From the NCBI GenBank assembly GCA_017938625.1, contig JAGBBD010000064.1:1-55881 (forward strand): a stretch of 55,881 bases of DNA, read 5' to 3'. Under the pieces are notes generated by a model that was given only the letters and a program-made list of their open reading frames with translations, had not been told where the DNA came from and did no database searches. How positions within the stretch are numbered: position 1 is the first letter of the stretch; each line of letters opens with the position of its first letter. Made by a program: the position numbers and the translations under genes. Source of the DNA: Oscillospiraceae bacterium (lineage in GTDB: Bacteria > Bacillota > Clostridia > Oscillospirales > Oscillospiraceae). Shown one piece after another: positions 20,024-27,415 of this stretch.

Positions 20024-20053
20024 TTTGGTGGGTCCCCGAAAGGACCCACCAAA
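20024..20053 (-). other. Stable hairpin after the solute-binding protein gene
   Basis: A 12-bp perfect stem (20024-20035 with 20042-20053) starts 4 nt past the solute-binding protein stop. On the minus strand it is followed by an A-rich, not T-rich, tract. It therefore looks more like an mRNA-stabilising or partial-attenuation hairpin than a full terminator, and transcription may continue into the lyase gene. Confidence 0.65.
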
Positions 20054-20057
20054 ACAA

Positions 20058-21299
20058 TTACTGTACCAATGCGTCAAATGCCGCAGCGGCTTCTTCGCCG
20101 GTGGCATAAGCGCCGGAATAGAGCTGAATGACGACATCGTTGATAGAGGTCTTGATATCGGCATTGTCATGCAGATGACCTGCATAGTTGATGTTTTCCG
20201 TGATGCCTGCCAGAATATCCTGTGCTTCAGCAAAACGGGGCAGCGGCTCCTGCGTACGGTCGTCGACCAGATAGACATCGGCATCGGTGATGGCTTTGTT
20301 GACCTCGCCGGTCGCCATGTAGTACATATACTCCCAAGCAAGATCGGGATTCTCACAATTGACATTGATGCAATTGCAAGTGCTGGAAACGGAAGCGCCG
20401 GTAGTGCCGTCCTCAAAGTCGGGATCGATCGGATACGGGAAAGAGCCCCACTCGATCTGTGCACCGGTCATTTCTTCGATCTCACCGGAGACCCACAGAC
20501 CGCAGCTTACCATGACCACATCGCCGGTCAAACCGATCTTATTCTGAGAAGCCGGGAATTCTGCAGGTGCAGCAGGATCAAAATAGCCCTTTGCCTTCCA
20601 GTCGATGATTCTCTGGCACAGATCTACAAATCTCTCATTCTCGGAGAACCCACCGTTAAAGACCATATCAGCAATGGCTTCTTCACCGACCAATCTGCCG
20701 CAGAAAATACCAAAGGTAGAGCCTGCATAAGCAGAATCAAGGGCGATGGGATGATAGCCGGCAGCGACCAGCTTATCACAGACAGCTTCAAATTCATCAA
20801 TGGTCACAGGAGTTTCGGTGATACCTACCTTCTCAAAGGCTTCCTTGTTGTACCAGAAAGCACCGAAAGAGGACAAGGTGGGGATGGCATGGTATTCATC
20901 ATTGTTCTCAGACTCTGCCTTGATCAGTTCCAGATGGATAGGATAGGAACGATCCTTGATGTCAGAGGACTCCACGTAGGAGGTCAGATCCATGGTGTGG
21001 TCAAACTGAGATGCCAGCTGAATGGTGGAGCCCAGAGGGAACACATCGATACGCTCGCCGGAATCCAACGCAGTATACAGAACAGTTGCCAAATCGGAGC
21101 CATAGTGCATAACTTCCAGATTGACACCGCGGCTTTCTTCAAATTCTTCAATTTTCTGGACAGCGACTTCATAGGAAGGAGTACCTTCGGCATAAGCGGT
21201 CCACACTACCAGATCGACCGGCTCTTCCTTTTTGCCGCATCCGGCAAAACAGGAAGCGATCAACAGAACGCACAAAAGCAGTAACGCCATTCTTTTCAT
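20058..21299 (-). CDS. Extracellular sugar-binding lipoprotein (family 1 solute-binding protein), orphan
   Basis: The protein has 413 residues from ATG 21299, with AAAGGAAATC upstream. The lipoprotein signal is MKRMALLLLCVLLIASCFAGC, the lipidated Cys being at residue 21. The mature protein has the family-1 ABC sugar-binding pattern: LVVWTAYAEGTPSYEVAV, then a central YHAIPTLSSFGAFWYNKEAF hinge signature and GVVMVSCGLW-like core strands. Such proteins bind oligosaccharides outside the membrane and deliver them to an MFS-independent ABC permease. No permease or ATPase gene is next to it. It would rely on a transporter encoded elsewhere, or act as a sensor. Its place between a CBM-like protein and a lyase suggests it binds lyase products. 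Confidence 0.9.
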   Translation of the reverse strand: MKRMALLLLCVLLIASCFAGCGKKEEPVDLVVWTAYAEGTPSYEVAVQKIEEFEESRGVNLEVMHYGSDLATVLYTALDSGERIDVFPLGSTIQLASQFDHTMDLTSYVESSDIKDRSYPIHLELIKAESENNDEYHAIPTLSSFGAFWYNKEAFEKVGITETPVTIDEFEAVCDKLVAAGYHPIALDSAYAGSTFGIFCGRLVGEEAIADMVFNGGFSENERFVDLCQRIIDWKAKGYFDPAAPAEFPASQNKIGLTGDVVMVSCGLWVSGEIEEMTGAQIEWGSFPYPIDPDFEDGTTGASVSSTCNCINVNCENPDLAWEYMYYMATGEVNKAITDADVYLVDDRTQEPLPRFAEAQDILAGITENINYAGHLHDNADIKTSINDVVIQLYSGAYATGEEAAAAFDALVQ

Positions 21300-21321
21300 G
21301 ATAGATTTCCTTTCTGCTTAT

Positions 21322-21343
21322 CAGGCTCCCCGAAGGGAGCCTG
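21322..21343 (-). other. Short hairpin with UUCG-type loop ahead of the solute-binding protein gene
   Basis: A 9-bp stem (21322-21330 with 21335-21343) closes a four-base loop that reads TTCG on the minus strand, a very stable tetraloop. A T run follows only on the plus strand. It sits between the CBM-like protein stop and the solute-binding protein ribosome site, next to a GC-rich imperfect palindrome (21358-21390). With the 20024-20053 hairpin it brackets the binding-protein message. Confidence 0.65.
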
Positions 21344-21401
21344 TTTTATATAGGGTTTTGGGCGGTGGGCAAGGGTCTGCCCGCCCTACATTGAAATCCT
21401 A

Positions 21402-24400
21402 TTATTGTCTGCTCAGCAGGTATGCCTTTGCGGAAGTTGCGAACTTCATGATGGCATTGTACAGAGGAGCAGCTGCCGTGGCGGAGCCGCGGTTTGCATA
21501 GCTTTCCACAGAGTCGGAGCCGTAAGCGATGGGCTCTTCCACACCGTCTTCGTACAGTTCCACGGTAACAAGGCACTTGGCGTCTGCCAGAACAATGTCG
21601 TCCACCATGACCTTGTACTGGTCGCCGGATGCACCGTAGAGTTCAAACTCGGTGCCGGGGATGGTGACTTCCACATACTCGCCCTTCCAGTTGTCGAAGT
21701 AGACCTTGGCATTGATGGTGCTCATGTCCTTGTCCTTCAGACCCTTGAAGTAGACATTGAAGAGGATGCAGTCGTTCAGAGCCAGATTGGCACCGATGTT
21801 GTTGGTGCCCTTGATTTGTTTGTTCTCGCAAACCACATCGGCAGATGCCAGAGCAGCCTGCTCTTCGGTCAGCTGGTTGTTGGCCAGATCTTCTGCCTTG
21901 TAGGTGAAGTTGGTCTGTGCTGCTGCGCCGTAGTTGACCATATCGACCACCAGAGTCTTCATCTCATCGGAGGAAGAAGCAGCCACCAGAGCCTTTGCAG
22001 CGTACTCGCGGACGGAGGTGACGTAAGGCTCAGCCAGAAGTGCATAGCCCTCGGCATCCACGATGGTCAGAGACAGCGCATCGGTCATTTCCATAGCACG
22101 AACACGGACAGCGACCTTGCTTCTGCCGGTGCTGAAGAACTCCCAATCGGAGGAGGGGATCTCATAGGTCACGCCCTCTTCATCATCGGTATCCTGATGG
22201 ATGATGGCAGTATACTCGCCTTCGTCCTTGGGGTCGTTGATGATGAAGTTGACCTGCAGCTCGTTGCCCAGGTTCATGTTGGAGCCGGCAACGGTGGTCT
22301 GGGTGACAGTCTTGATAATGCCTTCGCAAGTGTCGCAAGCGCAGTCCTTATCCTCGTCAGCGCACTCGGCGGTGACAGTTTCGATCACTTCGCCGCAGAC
22401 GCAGGTAACGGTGGTGGTGTGGGTCTTGTTGCCGTTGTAAACGGTCTCGGAAGTGGTTTCTGCATGATCGCAGGGAACTTCCAGAACAGCCTCGCAGCCA
22501 TCGCAGACACCGTTTGCATCTTCATCGGTGCAGGTGACGGTGTTTTCGCCCACAGTCACGCCGCAGTCGTCACAAGCGACAGTTTCCACATGGGTGCCGT
22601 CGCCGTTGTCCACGCAGCCCACAACAGAGGTGTTGGTATGCTCACAGACAGGCTCGCTGCCGTCGGAGAGCTCGACCAGCTCAAAGTTCAGGCTCTTGAG
22701 GAACACATGAGCCGCAACCTCTCTGGTGCTGAAGGTAATGGAGTTGACACCTTCGGTCAGCTTGGCATTTTCAAAAACGATAGCCTTGTAGCTGTTTTCG
22801 GGGCCGTAGTTGGTCCAGCCGTGATAGGAAGCGCTGACGCCGCCCACGGAAACATCGGTCATGTTGCAGTTGTTGCCCATGGCATATTCAAAGGTCACGG
22901 TGTAGGTGCCGGCAATGGGAACATCAAAGTCGACAACAGCCTGACCGACGCCTGCACCATGCTTCAGACGCAGAACACGGTAGCCCCAGTTGATGGAGTT
23001 GTCGCTGGAGTTGACCCAGCGGTACCAGTCGGCTTCCACATTTGCGGACTTTTCGGTGTTGAAGCACCAGCCGTCTTCGGCGATGGTGTAGTTGGCAACG
23101 TTTTCGCCCTTGTCGGTCTTGAGGAATTCCTCATCGAAGTTGATGCCGAAGACCGTTTCCTTGGGGGTGATGACGATTTTCTTGATCAGTGCCCAGGCCG
23201 CAGGAACGAAGGTGATGGTGTTGGTGCCTTCCTGCAGCACCACATCCTCTGCAACGGCAGTGATGGGAGGATTGCCCCATGCCGCCCAGGTCTGGGTGCT
23301 GACGGTGGTGCCGCCAACAGTCATGTCCACCTTGGCTGCGTTGTTGCCTCTGCCGTAGACCACGGTCACATCATAGGTACCTGCGGCAGGGATATCCACA
23401 TCGATACCGAAACCGGCGGTGCCGCTCTGCACTCTCAGGCAGCGGTAATCCCAGTTGGCATTCTTGTAGAAGTCGATGGTGCCGGTGGACTCGGCATTGA
23501 TCTGCCAGCCATAGTCATCCATCGTGTAAGTAGCAGGAGTCTTGCCCAGACCGCCGACCAGGTTAAAGTCTGCAACGACCTTATCGGCAGGCTCGATCAG
23601 AGTGAAGGTCACATCCTTGATGAGCAGATACTGGGCAACGGTAACACTGGCAGCGGTGGTGATGGTCAGGGTGTTGCTGCCCTTGGTCAGCTGCACACCG
23701 TGGGTGGTGACGCTCTTGGGTGCATTGCCCCAAGCGGCATAGGCAAAGAAAGAGGTGGTAGTGCCGCCTACAGTCACCTCAGTGGAGGTAGCGCTGTTGC
23801 CCACACAGTAGGTCAGATCCATTCTGTAGGTGCCGTCCACAGGAGCGTCAAACTTCACAGCGCCCACGCCGCCTGCAGCAGTCTGGGTGAAGCGCAGGCA
23901 GGAGTAATCCCAAGTGGAGTGCTTATAGAACTGAGGGGTCACATCGGAAGCAGCATCCGTATCCAGAGCCCAGCCATCGGCAGCCTCGGTAAAGGCAGTC
24001 ACAGCCTTGCCTTCTGCGGCAGCTGCGTTGAAGTCCAGCGCAACAGCGGTATCTTCCGCAGCTTCCACCAGAGTGAACACAGCCTGCTTGATCATCATGT
24101 CGGGCTGACCGGTGGGAGCGTTGGGGGTGATGGACAGGAGGTTGCTGCCTGCAGTCAGGACCACATCGTCGGCGGTGACCACAGCAGGAGCAGTGCCCCA
24201 GGTTCCGTAGTTATTGAAAGGAACATTGACGCCGCCGACCTTGGCGACCAGATTATTGCCGGTGTTGCCAAGGCAGTAGGTCAGCTCAAGGCTGTAAGTA
24301 CCTGCCACGGGAGCGGTGAAGGCGATGGCGCCCACAGCGCCGGCTGCGTCAGCCTTGAAGCGCAGGCACTTGTAGTCCCAGGAGGAGCTGTTGTAGAACA

Positions 24401-24605
24401 TGGGAGTAACATTGGAGGAGCCGGCTTCATAATAGGCCCAGCCGTCGTCAGCCTCGGTAAAGGCGGTCACGGCCTTGCCTTCCGCGGCAGCTGCGTTGAA
24501 GTCCAGCGTGATCACGGTGGCATCTTCTGCCGCAGCCATGCCAATGGGCAGCACGCCGATCAGCATGATCATGACCAAAAGTAAACTCAGTAAACGTTTC
24601 TTCAT
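21402..24605 (-). CDS. Secreted four-module carbohydrate-binding-like protein with CxxC repeats and shared C-terminal domain
   Basis: The protein has 1067 residues from ATG 24605, with AAGGAG eight bases upstream. Signal peptide MKKRLLSLLLVMIMLIGVLP. Four tandem beta-sandwich modules of ~155 residues follow (about 27-650). Each carries a W-Y/C-LR core (WDYSCLRFTQ, WDYRCLRVQS), GTY(R/D/S)..L/V and a VTVGGTT strand. They are close relatives of the CBM-like modules in the neighbouring lyase. A two-unit cysteine/acidic repeat (~652-769; CDDCG, CTDEDANGVCDGC) comes next. Residues 772-1067 are the domain shared with three other proteins. There is no catalytic domain. It is likely a surface glycan-binding protein, first gene of the unit with the solute-binding protein and lyase. 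Binding is inferred from fold resemblance, not from a recognised CBM family. Confidence 0.87.
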   Translation of the reverse strand: MKKRLLSLLLVMIMLIGVLPIGMAAAEDATVITLDFNAAAAEGKAVTAFTEADDGWAYYEAGSSNVTPMFYNSSSWDYKCLRFKADAAGAVGAIAFTAPVAGTYSLELTYCLGNTGNNLVAKVGGVNVPFNNYGTWGTAPAVVTADDVVLTAGSNLLSITPNAPTGQPDMMIKQAVFTLVEAAEDTAVALDFNAAAAEGKAVTAFTEAADGWALDTDAASDVTPQFYKHSTWDYSCLRFTQTAAGGVGAVKFDAPVDGTYRMDLTYCVGNSATSTEVTVGGTTTSFFAYAAWGNAPKSVTTHGVQLTKGSNTLTITTAASVTVAQYLLIKDVTFTLIEPADKVVADFNLVGGLGKTPATYTMDDYGWQINAESTGTIDFYKNANWDYRCLRVQSGTAGFGIDVDIPAAGTYDVTVVYGRGNNAAKVDMTVGGTTVSTQTWAAWGNPPITAVAEDVVLQEGTNTITFVPAAWALIKKIVITPKETVFGINFDEEFLKTDKGENVANYTIAEDGWCFNTEKSANVEADWYRWVNSSDNSINWGYRVLRLKHGAGVGQAVVDFDVPIAGTYTVTFEYAMGNNCNMTDVSVGGVSASYHGWTNYGPENSYKAIVFENAKLTEGVNSITFSTREVAAHVFLKSLNFELVELSDGSEPVCEHTNTSVVGCVDNGDGTHVETVACDDCGVTVGENTVTCTDEDANGVCDGCEAVLEVPCDHAETTSETVYNGNKTHTTTVTCVCGEVIETVTAECADEDKDCACDTCEGIIKTVTQTTVAGSNMNLGNELQVNFIINDPKDEGEYTAIIHQDTDDEEGVTYEIPSSDWEFFSTGRSKVAVRVRAMEMTDALSLTIVDAEGYALLAEPYVTSVREYAAKALVAASSSDEMKTLVVDMVNYGAAAQTNFTYKAEDLANNQLTEEQAALASADVVCENKQIKGTNNIGANLALNDCILFNVYFKGLKDKDMSTINAKVYFDNWKGEYVEVTIPGTEFELYGASGDQYKVMVDDIVLADAKCLVTVELYEDGVEEPIAYGSDSVESYANRGSATAAAPLYNAIMKFATSAKAYLLSRQ

Positions 24606-24646
24606 AAGTGTTTCTCCTTTCCAAATAGATCCTTTCGGATGGTTTT

Positions 24647-24652
24647 ATTTTA
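24647..24652 (-). promoter_or_regulatory. Possible -10 box of the CBM/solute-binding/lyase unit
   Basis: TAAAAT on the minus strand, about 40 nt before the ATG, without a matching -35 box at the right distance. A promoter with a poor -35 next to a divergent AraC gene is typical of activator-dependent transcription. A TTGCAA palindrome (24676-24681) lies between the two genes. Confidence 0.4.
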
Positions 24653-24675
24653 CCTTGAATTATTTCAGAATGGTA

Positions 24676-24705
24676 TTGCAAAGTGTTGCGTACTTGTGGT
24701 ATATT
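24676..24705 (+). promoter_or_regulatory. Probable promoter of the AraC-type regulator
   Basis: TTGCAA (24676-24681), 18-nt spacer, TATATT (24700-24705). Initiation near 24712 gives a 30-nt leader to the ATG at 24742. Confidence 0.55.
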
Positions 24706-24741
24706 GTGATTAGATGAATTTTACAGCAAAAGAGTGATTTT

Positions 24742-25590
24742 ATGAGAAACAATTGTGCAGGAAAACCAATTCCGGACAAGGATGTGCGCAGCAAAAACGA
24801 TCCGCTCACCAATCTTTACAATATTTTCCTCAAGCAGGAGCTGGCGGATATCAATCCCGTATCCGTCGGTGAGATTCGGGATACACCGGACGCATACCGC
24901 GGCATCCACACCGCTGACTGCACCAATTTTTACCGCATTCTTGACGGCAGCGGTACTTTGTTTCTGAACGATCAGGTGATCCCAGTCAAAAAGGATGACC
25001 TGTTCATCGTGCCGCTGGGTGCAAAGGCAGGTATGCGTCCGGCGCCGGGCAAAACGATCCCTCACCGCTGGGTCGGCTTCACCGGAACGCTGACCCATGA
25101 ATTTGAACGTTTCCCCGTTCCCTTTACCCTGCCGCCGGAGGTCATGGCGCAGCTGTACACCCCCAATCCCTCTGCCCGCAATCTGGGTTCCCGTCTGGCG
25201 GCTGATCTGTTCCTCATTCACAGCATCATGCAGGAGCCGGAGGAAAATGAGCCGGACTATATTCAAAAGATCGTCAACCGGATCAACACGTCCTATATGG
25301 AAAAGCTCTCTGTGACCCAGATGGCGGCAGACCTTGGTCTGGATCGCTGTCATCTGTCGAGAGTGTTCAAGTCAAAGATGAATATGAGTATTCAGGATTA
25401 TATTCTGCAGTTCCGTCTTTCCAAGGCAAAGCGCTATCTCAAGCACGGTTACTCCACCTCCGACACCGCAGCGCTGTGCGGCTTCACAGACCGTGTCAAC
25501 TTCTCCAAGGTCTTCACCCGTGAGATCGGATGCTCCCCTACAGAGTGGAAAAAGATCCTGGACTGGGAAACATGGAACAGACCGAGATAG
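24742..25590 (+). CDS. AraC-family transcriptional regulator
   Basis: The protein has 282 residues. Its N-terminal half is a cupin-type ligand domain (residues ~35-130; RILDGSGTLFLNDQVIPVKK, then DDLFIVPLGAKAG). The C-terminal ~95 residues are the double helix-turn-helix of AraC/XylS: SVTQMAADLGLDRCHLSRVF, then YILQFRLSKAKRYL and DTAALCGFTDRVNFSKVFTR. The start is ATG 24742 with only a weak GAGTG upstream. It is divergently placed 136 nt from the CBM-like protein gene. AraC proteins of this form usually bind a sugar and activate the neighbouring catabolic genes. Control of the CBM/solute-binding/lyase unit is therefore the natural prediction, with an oligosaccharide as effector. Confidence 0.9.
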   Translation: MRNNCAGKPIPDKDVRSKNDPLTNLYNIFLKQELADINPVSVGEIRDTPDAYRGIHTADCTNFYRILDGSGTLFLNDQVIPVKKDDLFIVPLGAKAGMRPAPGKTIPHRWVGFTGTLTHEFERFPVPFTLPPEVMAQLYTPNPSARNLGSRLAADLFLIHSIMQEPEENEPDYIQKIVNRINTSYMEKLSVTQMAADLGLDRCHLSRVFKSKMNMSIQDYILQFRLSKAKRYLKHGYSTSDTAALCGFTDRVNFSKVFTREIGCSPTEWKKILDWETWNRPR

Positions 25591-25600
25591 GACGAAAATC

Positions 25601-25647
25601 TTGACATTTTCGCATAAGCGAAGTAAAATTATTTCGTTCAAGCGAAG
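25601..25647 (+). promoter_or_regulatory. Near-consensus promoter with two operator-like palindromic repeats
   Basis: TTGACA (25601-25606), 17-nt spacer, TAAAAT (25624-25629). Two copies of TTCGNNNAAGCGAAG occur: 25609-25623 exactly fills the spacer end, and 25633-25647 covers the initiation site. They start 24 nt apart, about two helix turns. The placement is that of a repressor operator. Autoregulation by the gene just behind it is the simplest reading. Confidence 0.75.
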
Positions 25648-25661
25648 CGAGGTGCATCTGC

Positions 25662-26891
25662 ATGACAGATATGATCACCGCCAAGGAAGCGGCGCAAAAG
25701 TGGAATGTGACGCCGCGGTATGTACAGATGGCCTGCAAAGACGGTCTGATCTCCGGCGCTGTCCAGTGGGGCAGAGCATGGATGATCCCTGCCTGTGCCG
25801 AGCGTCCCAGTGCACGTGGCAGAAATACGGCAGATCCGGATCTTCCCATGCCGAGAAAAACACCGTTTCTCGACATGACAGACCTGTATCACACCCCCGG
25901 CTGCGCAGAAGATGCCATTGCCAAGCTTTCTTTCAATCCGGAGGCACAGATCCTCTTTGCCGCCGAGATCGACTACGCCCGTGGACAGATCGACAAGGTC
26001 TATGAAAAAGCAAGCTATCTGTTGGGCAAGCATTCCGGGTTTTATGCCATTCTGGCAGGTGGTATGCTCCTTGGCTTCTGCGCCATGTGGCGCGGCGATA
26101 TTGAGCTTTGGAAAAAGGCAAAGCAGCACATCTGTGAAGCCCCTATCCGCACAGACAGTGACCGTGAGATCGTTGCCCTTACCCTTGCTGCTCTTGACAG
26201 CTCCATCTACGATATCACCTCCTTCCCGGACTGGTTCCGGATGGGAATCTTTGAGCTTCTTCCCACAGACGCATTCCCGGCTGCCAAAGTATTTTATGCC
26301 AAATATCTGTATGTGGCAGGCTACGCCGTTGCATCCAATCAGCTGAAGCTGCCGGGCGTGCAGGGCACTTCCCTGCTGACCATGCTGCCCAACACCTTTG
26401 AGCCCATGATCTGTCAAGCCATGGCAGACAAGACCGTGATCGCGGAGATCTATCTGCGCATGGTGTGCGCAGAAGCATACCACAACAGCGGGGATAATGC
26501 CCAAGCCATCCGTCAGATCGACCGTGCCATCGCCCTTGCCGCCCCTGACGGACTGTGGGGCATTCTGGTGGAGCATCGAAAGGCGCTGGATAATCTGCTC
26601 GACGAGCGCATCGCCGCCCTCATGCCCCATATGCTGGGGCACATCAAAGCCCTTGCCAAGACTTTGAGTCTCGGTTGGGCAAACTTAAGCGGTACGATCC
26701 GCAACCGTTCCATTTCCACCAAGCTGACTGCCCGGGAACGGGAGGTGGCTAAAATGGCTGCCTTCGGCATGAGCAACGCAGAGATCGCACAGGCGCTGCA
26801 TATTTCCGTTGCCGCCGTCAAGCAAGCCATCCGCCTTGCCTGTACAAAAGGAAGTGTGTCCAGCCGCAGTGAGCTGATCACCATTTTGTGA
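25662..26891 (+). CDS. Two-headed regulator: excisionase-like HTH plus LuxR-type C-terminal HTH
   Basis: The protein has 409 residues from ATG 25662 with GAGGTG eight bases ahead. Residues 5-45 form an excisionase/MerR-like HTH (ITAKEAAQKWNVTPRYVQMA, then WGRAWMIP). The middle (~75-330) is an alpha-helical, TPR-like region with amphipathic helices (FYAILAGGMLLGFCAMWRGD; AEIYLRMVCAEAYHNSGDNA). The C-terminus is a GerE/LuxR HTH (LTAREREVAKMAAFGMSNAE, then IAQALHISVAAVKQAI). No phosphoreceiver domain is seen. The arrangement, one DNA-binding unit at each end, is known among Clostridia regulators, but the effector is unknown. Its promoter carries repeats that may be its own operators. Target genes may be the sulfatase group downstream. 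Confidence 0.85.
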   Translation: MTDMITAKEAAQKWNVTPRYVQMACKDGLISGAVQWGRAWMIPACAERPSARGRNTADPDLPMPRKTPFLDMTDLYHTPGCAEDAIAKLSFNPEAQILFAAEIDYARGQIDKVYEKASYLLGKHSGFYAILAGGMLLGFCAMWRGDIELWKKAKQHICEAPIRTDSDREIVALTLAALDSSIYDITSFPDWFRMGIFELLPTDAFPAAKVFYAKYLYVAGYAVASNQLKLPGVQGTSLLTMLPNTFEPMICQAMADKTVIAEIYLRMVCAEAYHNSGDNAQAIRQIDRAIALAAPDGLWGILVEHRKALDNLLDERIAALMPHMLGHIKALAKTLSLGWANLSGTIRNRSISTKLTAREREVAKMAAFGMSNAEIAQALHISVAAVKQAIRLACTKGSVSSRSELITIL

Positions 26892-26988
26892 GCATATCCC
26901 GGCGCCCCGAAAACGATATGAAACGCCGCGATCTTCCATGGCAAACAGTGTCCAAAAAAAATCTTTTGCGGTCATAGTCATAAAGGAG

Positions 26989-27035
26989 AAAATCCTCTAC
27001 ACTGGTTACATCCGGTGCAGAGGATTTTTTGTTTT
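26989..27035 (+). terminator. Rho-independent terminator after the LuxR-type regulator
   Basis: Stem 26989-27005 with 27012-27028 (AAAATCCTCT paired to AGAGGATTTT, then one mismatch and a GGTG/CACT part), followed by a T-rich tract to 27035. It separates the regulator from the small Cys-rich gene, 39 nt before the next start, so the latter needs its own weak promoter or readthrough. I saw nothing else in 26892-26988. Confidence 0.85.
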
Positions 27036-27073
27036 GCACACCGGAACACATCTAATCTCAAAGGAGGGCTGTT

Positions 27074-27394
27074 ATGATCGATCTCCCAAAGGAAGGTGAT
27101 CTTTATAAGGTCATCCATATTTTTGGGCACAGCTTTGAGCTTCGTTACGGGTACTATTCTGATACAGAGCGACACGGACGCTACAGCGAGGCCGTCCCCA
27201 TATACCCGGACTTCCGAACAGTGCCTCTTTACACACAAGACGGCTACCCCTTTGTTACCCAGATGCAGGACATCTGCCGACACTATGACGGCAAAGAAAA
27301 CTGCGATGACTGCTACAGCTGCAGACATTACTGCCACGGCGATGACCTGTTGGGAATCTGCATCTGCAGGGAAAACAGAATGCTCCAACCATAA
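27074..27394 (+). CDS. Small cysteine-rich conserved protein, unknown function
   Basis: The protein has 106 residues from ATG 27074 with a strong AAAGGAGGG site. It is soluble with no signal peptide. It opens with an FELRYGYYSDTERHGRYSE beta segment and YPFVTQMQDICRHY. The C-terminal third is cysteine-rich (CDDCYSCRHYCHGDDLLGIC, then IC), suggesting a metal site. Similar small proteins with this FG-x-FEIRYGYY and DCRHY pattern are common hypothetical genes in Clostridia. It lies 21 nt before the sulfatase gene, so the two are probably co-transcribed. Confidence 0.8.
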   Translation: MIDLPKEGDLYKVIHIFGHSFELRYGYYSDTERHGRYSEAVPIYPDFRTVPLYTQDGYPFVTQMQDICRHYDGKENCDDCYSCRHYCHGDDLLGICICRENRMLQP

Positions 27395-27415
27395 CGCGAT
27401 ACCTGGAGGAACCAT

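Noticed and set aside
12013-20052. Longer start for the lyase at 20052 and similar upstream extensions of other genes
   Set aside because: The extension would lie ahead of the signal peptide and cover the leader hairpins; the ATG at 19917 has a ribosome site and starts the signal peptide.
21322-21343. Plus-strand terminator with T run
   Set aside because: Its T run faces the plus strand, where no gene ends; it lies in a minus-strand leader, so it was listed as a hairpin, not a terminator.
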